Shown piece after piece: positions 6,079-7,867 of a DNA stretch of 7,867 bases; the first letter of the stretch is position 1; every line of letters begins with the position of its first letter. Below the pieces are notes generated by a model that made no database searches, was not told where the DNA came from, and saw nothing but the letters and a program-made list of their open reading frames with translations. A program made the position numbers and the translations under genes. This stretch comes from SG8-40 sp035528435. Its GTDB lineage: Bacteria > Pseudomonadota > Gammaproteobacteria > Burkholderiales > Eutrophovitaceae. The stretch is from the NCBI GenBank assembly GCA_035528435.1, contig DATKYN010000262.1, positions 1-7,867 of the forward strand. The letters run 5' to 3'.

Positions 6079-6876
6079 ATGAAAACACTTGAAGGAATTG
6101 TCACGCTGGTCACCGGGGGCGGTCGCGGTATCGGTGCCGCCATTGCATTGCGTTACGCACGCGACGGCGCCGCGGTGGTGGTGGCGGATATGGATGAGGC
6201 GAACGCGCGCGGTGTGGCGGAGCAGGTGCGCGCACTCGGCGTTGAGGCAGACTCCTTCGCCACCGACGTGCGTGAACCCGAGCAAAGCGCGGCGATGATC
6301 GACCGCGTTATCGAGCGTTTCGGGCGCCTCGATGTGTTGGTGAATAATGCCGGCGTGATACGGGTGCGCTCAGTGCTCGATACGAGTCCTGAAGACTGGG
6401 ACCACATTCAGTCGGTCAATGCGCGCGGCCTGTTCTTCGCGCTGCAGGCCGGGGCGCGGCAGATGCTCGATCAGGAGCCTATGGGGCCAGGTCGTCCGAG
6501 CGGCAAGATTATCAACATGGCATCGATTGCCGGGCGAGGCGGGCGCAAGATGATGGCGGCCTATTCCGCAAGCAAGGCAACGGCCATTGTCGTAACGCAG
6601 ACCGCGGCCGTAGAGTTTGCGCCAAAGCTGACTGTTAACAGCATTTGTCCAGGCCCGGTTGGCACCGATATGTGGACGCAGATCGATCGTGAATGGGCCG
6701 AACACGAACAGCGTCCGATTGGATCGGTATGGCAGGAACGTATTCGCGCCATTCCGATGAAGCGGACCCAGACGCCGGAAGATGTGGCGGCGATGGCCGC
6801 TTTTCTCGCCAGTGCCGATGCGGATTTCATTACGGGACAGTCATACCACGTCGATGGCGGGTTGCTGATGCTGTAG
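6079..6876 (+). CDS. Classical short-chain dehydrogenase/reductase (SDR), probably NAD-dependent
   Basis: The 265-residue product has the full classical SDR set: cofactor motif TGGGRGIG (12-19), Asp63-Val64 for the adenine ring, NNAG (89-92), and the catalytic tetrad Asn114, Ser149, Tyr162 and Lys166 (YSASK). A PG motif at 191-192 follows. Asp37 at the end of the second strand normally binds the adenine ribose and excludes the NADP phosphate, so NAD(H) is the expected cofactor. The family oxidises or reduces alcohols and ketones, often polyols, sugars or hydroxy-acids. The C-terminal part (SADADFITGQSYHVDGG and a PGPVGTDMW loop) recalls sorbitol/polyol dehydrogenase-like members, but the substrate is not decided. 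The loop EPMGPGRPSG at 133-142 before the serine strand is somewhat longer than usual. The protein should be cytoplasmic and tetrameric. The PPK2 gene follows after 82 bp, with its own ribosome site. Confidence 0.93.
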   Translation: MKTLEGIVTLVTGGGRGIGAAIALRYARDGAAVVVADMDEANARGVAEQVRALGVEADSFATDVREPEQSAAMIDRVIERFGRLDVLVNNAGVIRVRSVLDTSPEDWDHIQSVNARGLFFALQAGARQMLDQEPMGPGRPSGKIINMASIAGRGGRKMMAAYSASKATAIVVTQTAAVEFAPKLTVNSICPGPVGTDMWTQIDREWAEHEQRPIGSVWQERIRAIPMKRTQTPEDVAAMAAFLASADADFITGQSYHVDGGLLML

Positions 6877-6947
6877 GCGGCGCGCGTGCCGAAGCAGTTT
6901 GAATCCATTTTGACGAGGATTTCCGGTTGCGAGAGAACGATCCAGGG

Positions 6948-6953
6948 AAGGGA
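6948..6953 (+). promoter_or_regulatory. Shine-Dalgarno sequence of the PPK2 gene
   Basis: AAGGGA sits 5 nt before the ATG at 6959-6961 within a purine-rich run (6944-6959). This supports the start and independent translation from the upstream dehydrogenase. Confidence 0.6.
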
Positions 6954-6958
6954 ACGGA

Positions 6959-7828
6959 ATGAAGGTCAGTGCCCGGGATTTCCGGGTTCTACCCGGAGAC
7001 AAGGTCAAGCTTGATGAGTGGCCGACACGGGTCGAGCCGCTATACCAGTCCAAGGCGGAATACCGGAAACTTCTTGCAAAGCTTTCCACCGAGTTGAACG
7101 AACAGCAGCAGCGCCAGTTCGCCTCCGACCGCTATGCGGTGTTGCTGATTTTCCAGGCGATGGATGCCGCCGGCAAGGACGGTGCGATCCGGCATGTGAT
7201 GTCGGGCGTGAATCCGCAAGGCTGCCAAGTATTCAGTTTTACACATCCTCATGCAAAGGAACTGGATCATGATTTTCTGTGGCGTACGACACGGGCCTTG
7301 CCCGAGCGCGGGCGCATCGGAATTTTCAACCGGTCGTACTACGAAGAGGTGTTGGTGGTTCGGGTACATCCTGAAATTCTGGAAGCGCAACGTATCCCCG
7401 ATGCGGTACTGAATACAGACACAATCTGGCAGGAGCGTTTTGAATCGATTGCCGGTCTGGAGCAGCACCTGCATCGAAACGGCACGCGCATCATCAAGTT
7501 CTTTCTGCACGTATCGAAAGAAGAGCAACGCAAACGCTTGCTGGCGCGCATCGACGAGCCCGACAAGAACTGGAAAATCGTACCTGCCGACATTGCAGAG
7601 AGGGCTTTCTGGGATGAGTACATGCACGCCTACGAAGAGTGTTTCAGTGCCACCAGTACGCGCGAAGCGCCATGGTATGTTGTTCCGGCCGATGACAAGC
7701 ACAATGCACGATTGATTATTTCGCGAATCATCCTTGATACTTTCGAGTCACTTGAACTGACTTACCCGAAAGCCGGAAAAGAGCATCGCAAGGCCTTGCA
7801 AGCGATGCGCAAGCAACTGTTGAAGTGA
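6959..7828 (+). CDS. Polyphosphate kinase 2 family protein (PPK2, class III-like)
   Basis: The 289-residue cytoplasmic product is a complete single-domain PPK2, which transfers phosphate between inorganic polyphosphate and nucleotides. The Walker A motif is at 69-75 (DAAGKDG, with Lys73), preceded by LLIFQAM. The Walker B region with NRSYYEE is at 124-130, and the lid with RKRLLARIDEPDKNWK is at 191-206. The segment after Walker A (MSGVNPQGCQVFSF, then ELDHDFLWR at 101-109) matches the class III pattern I know; class III enzymes can phosphorylate both AMP and ADP, regenerating ATP from polyphosphate. Class I members have a different sequence there. This class call is inference and is less sure than the family. 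Length is normal for a one-domain PPK2. No ppk1 or ppx gene is visible nearby. No terminator is seen in the 39 bp after the stop. Confidence 0.93.
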   Translation: MKVSARDFRVLPGDKVKLDEWPTRVEPLYQSKAEYRKLLAKLSTELNEQQQRQFASDRYAVLLIFQAMDAAGKDGAIRHVMSGVNPQGCQVFSFTHPHAKELDHDFLWRTTRALPERGRIGIFNRSYYEEVLVVRVHPEILEAQRIPDAVLNTDTIWQERFESIAGLEQHLHRNGTRIIKFFLHVSKEEQRKRLLARIDEPDKNWKIVPADIAERAFWDEYMHAYEECFSATSTREAPWYVVPADDKHNARLIISRIILDTFESLELTYPKAGKEHRKALQAMRKQLLK

Positions 7829-7867
7829 ACGAATGGCGGGCGATTGTTGCGCGTTTGAATGACCGGG

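Noticed and set aside
5748..6092. 114-codon plus-strand open frame upstream of the dehydrogenase
   Set aside because: It is Cys-rich with no known domain, has no good ribosome site, and overlaps the dehydrogenase start in another frame. A small real gene cannot be fully excluded.
5701..6285. 194-codon minus-strand open frame across the divergent spacer
   Set aside because: It runs antisense into the start of the dehydrogenase gene, reads Arg/Cys/His-rich, and its end only translates the tandem repeat.

Overview
The window looks like chromosomal DNA of a fairly GC-rich Gram-negative bacterium, most likely a member of the Pseudomonadota. The signs are an outer-membrane beta-barrel protein of the phenol-degradation 'MetA' type at the left edge, an SLC13-type permease with internal RCK_C domains, a PPK2 kinase, and densely packed single genes with short spacers. 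The species cannot be named from this sequence. There is no rRNA, tRNA, CRISPR array, transposase or integrase, and nothing resembles phage or plasmid DNA.

Layout: (1) 1-312, + strand, the 3' end of a beta-barrel 'transporter' gene cut by the window edge. (2) 313-543, a spacer rich in small palindromes and direct repeats, ending in a perfect 9-bp hairpin just upstream of a strong Shine-Dalgarno sequence. (3) 544-1968, + strand, an amidase-signature hydrolase with an intact Lys-Ser-Ser triad. (4) 2029-3657, + strand, a FAD-dependent oxidoreductase resembling PYROXD2 and CrtI, co-directional with the amidase and 60 bp behind it. (5) 3658-3765, a convergent spacer holding three 14-bp tandem repeats. 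(6) 3766-5631, - strand, an SLC13-family permease carrying two RCK_C domains. (7) 5632-6078, a divergent spacer that begins beside the permease start and holds a 12-bp tandem repeat and small hairpins but no convincing gene. (8) 6079-6876, + strand, a classical short-chain dehydrogenase/reductase. (9) 6959-7828, + strand, a class III-like polyphosphate kinase 2. The last 39 bp show nothing recognisable.

How they may work together: the amidase and the flavoprotein could be co-transcribed and act on related small molecules (amide hydrolysis and oxidation), with the upstream barrel protein as a possible uptake channel. That is inference from gene order only. The permease, dehydrogenase and PPK2 look like independent housekeeping or accessory-metabolism genes. 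I found no clear novel multi-gene system. The points most worth a second look are the amidase/PYROXD2-like pair with its hairpin-containing leader, and the two short tandem repeats that flank the permease gene.
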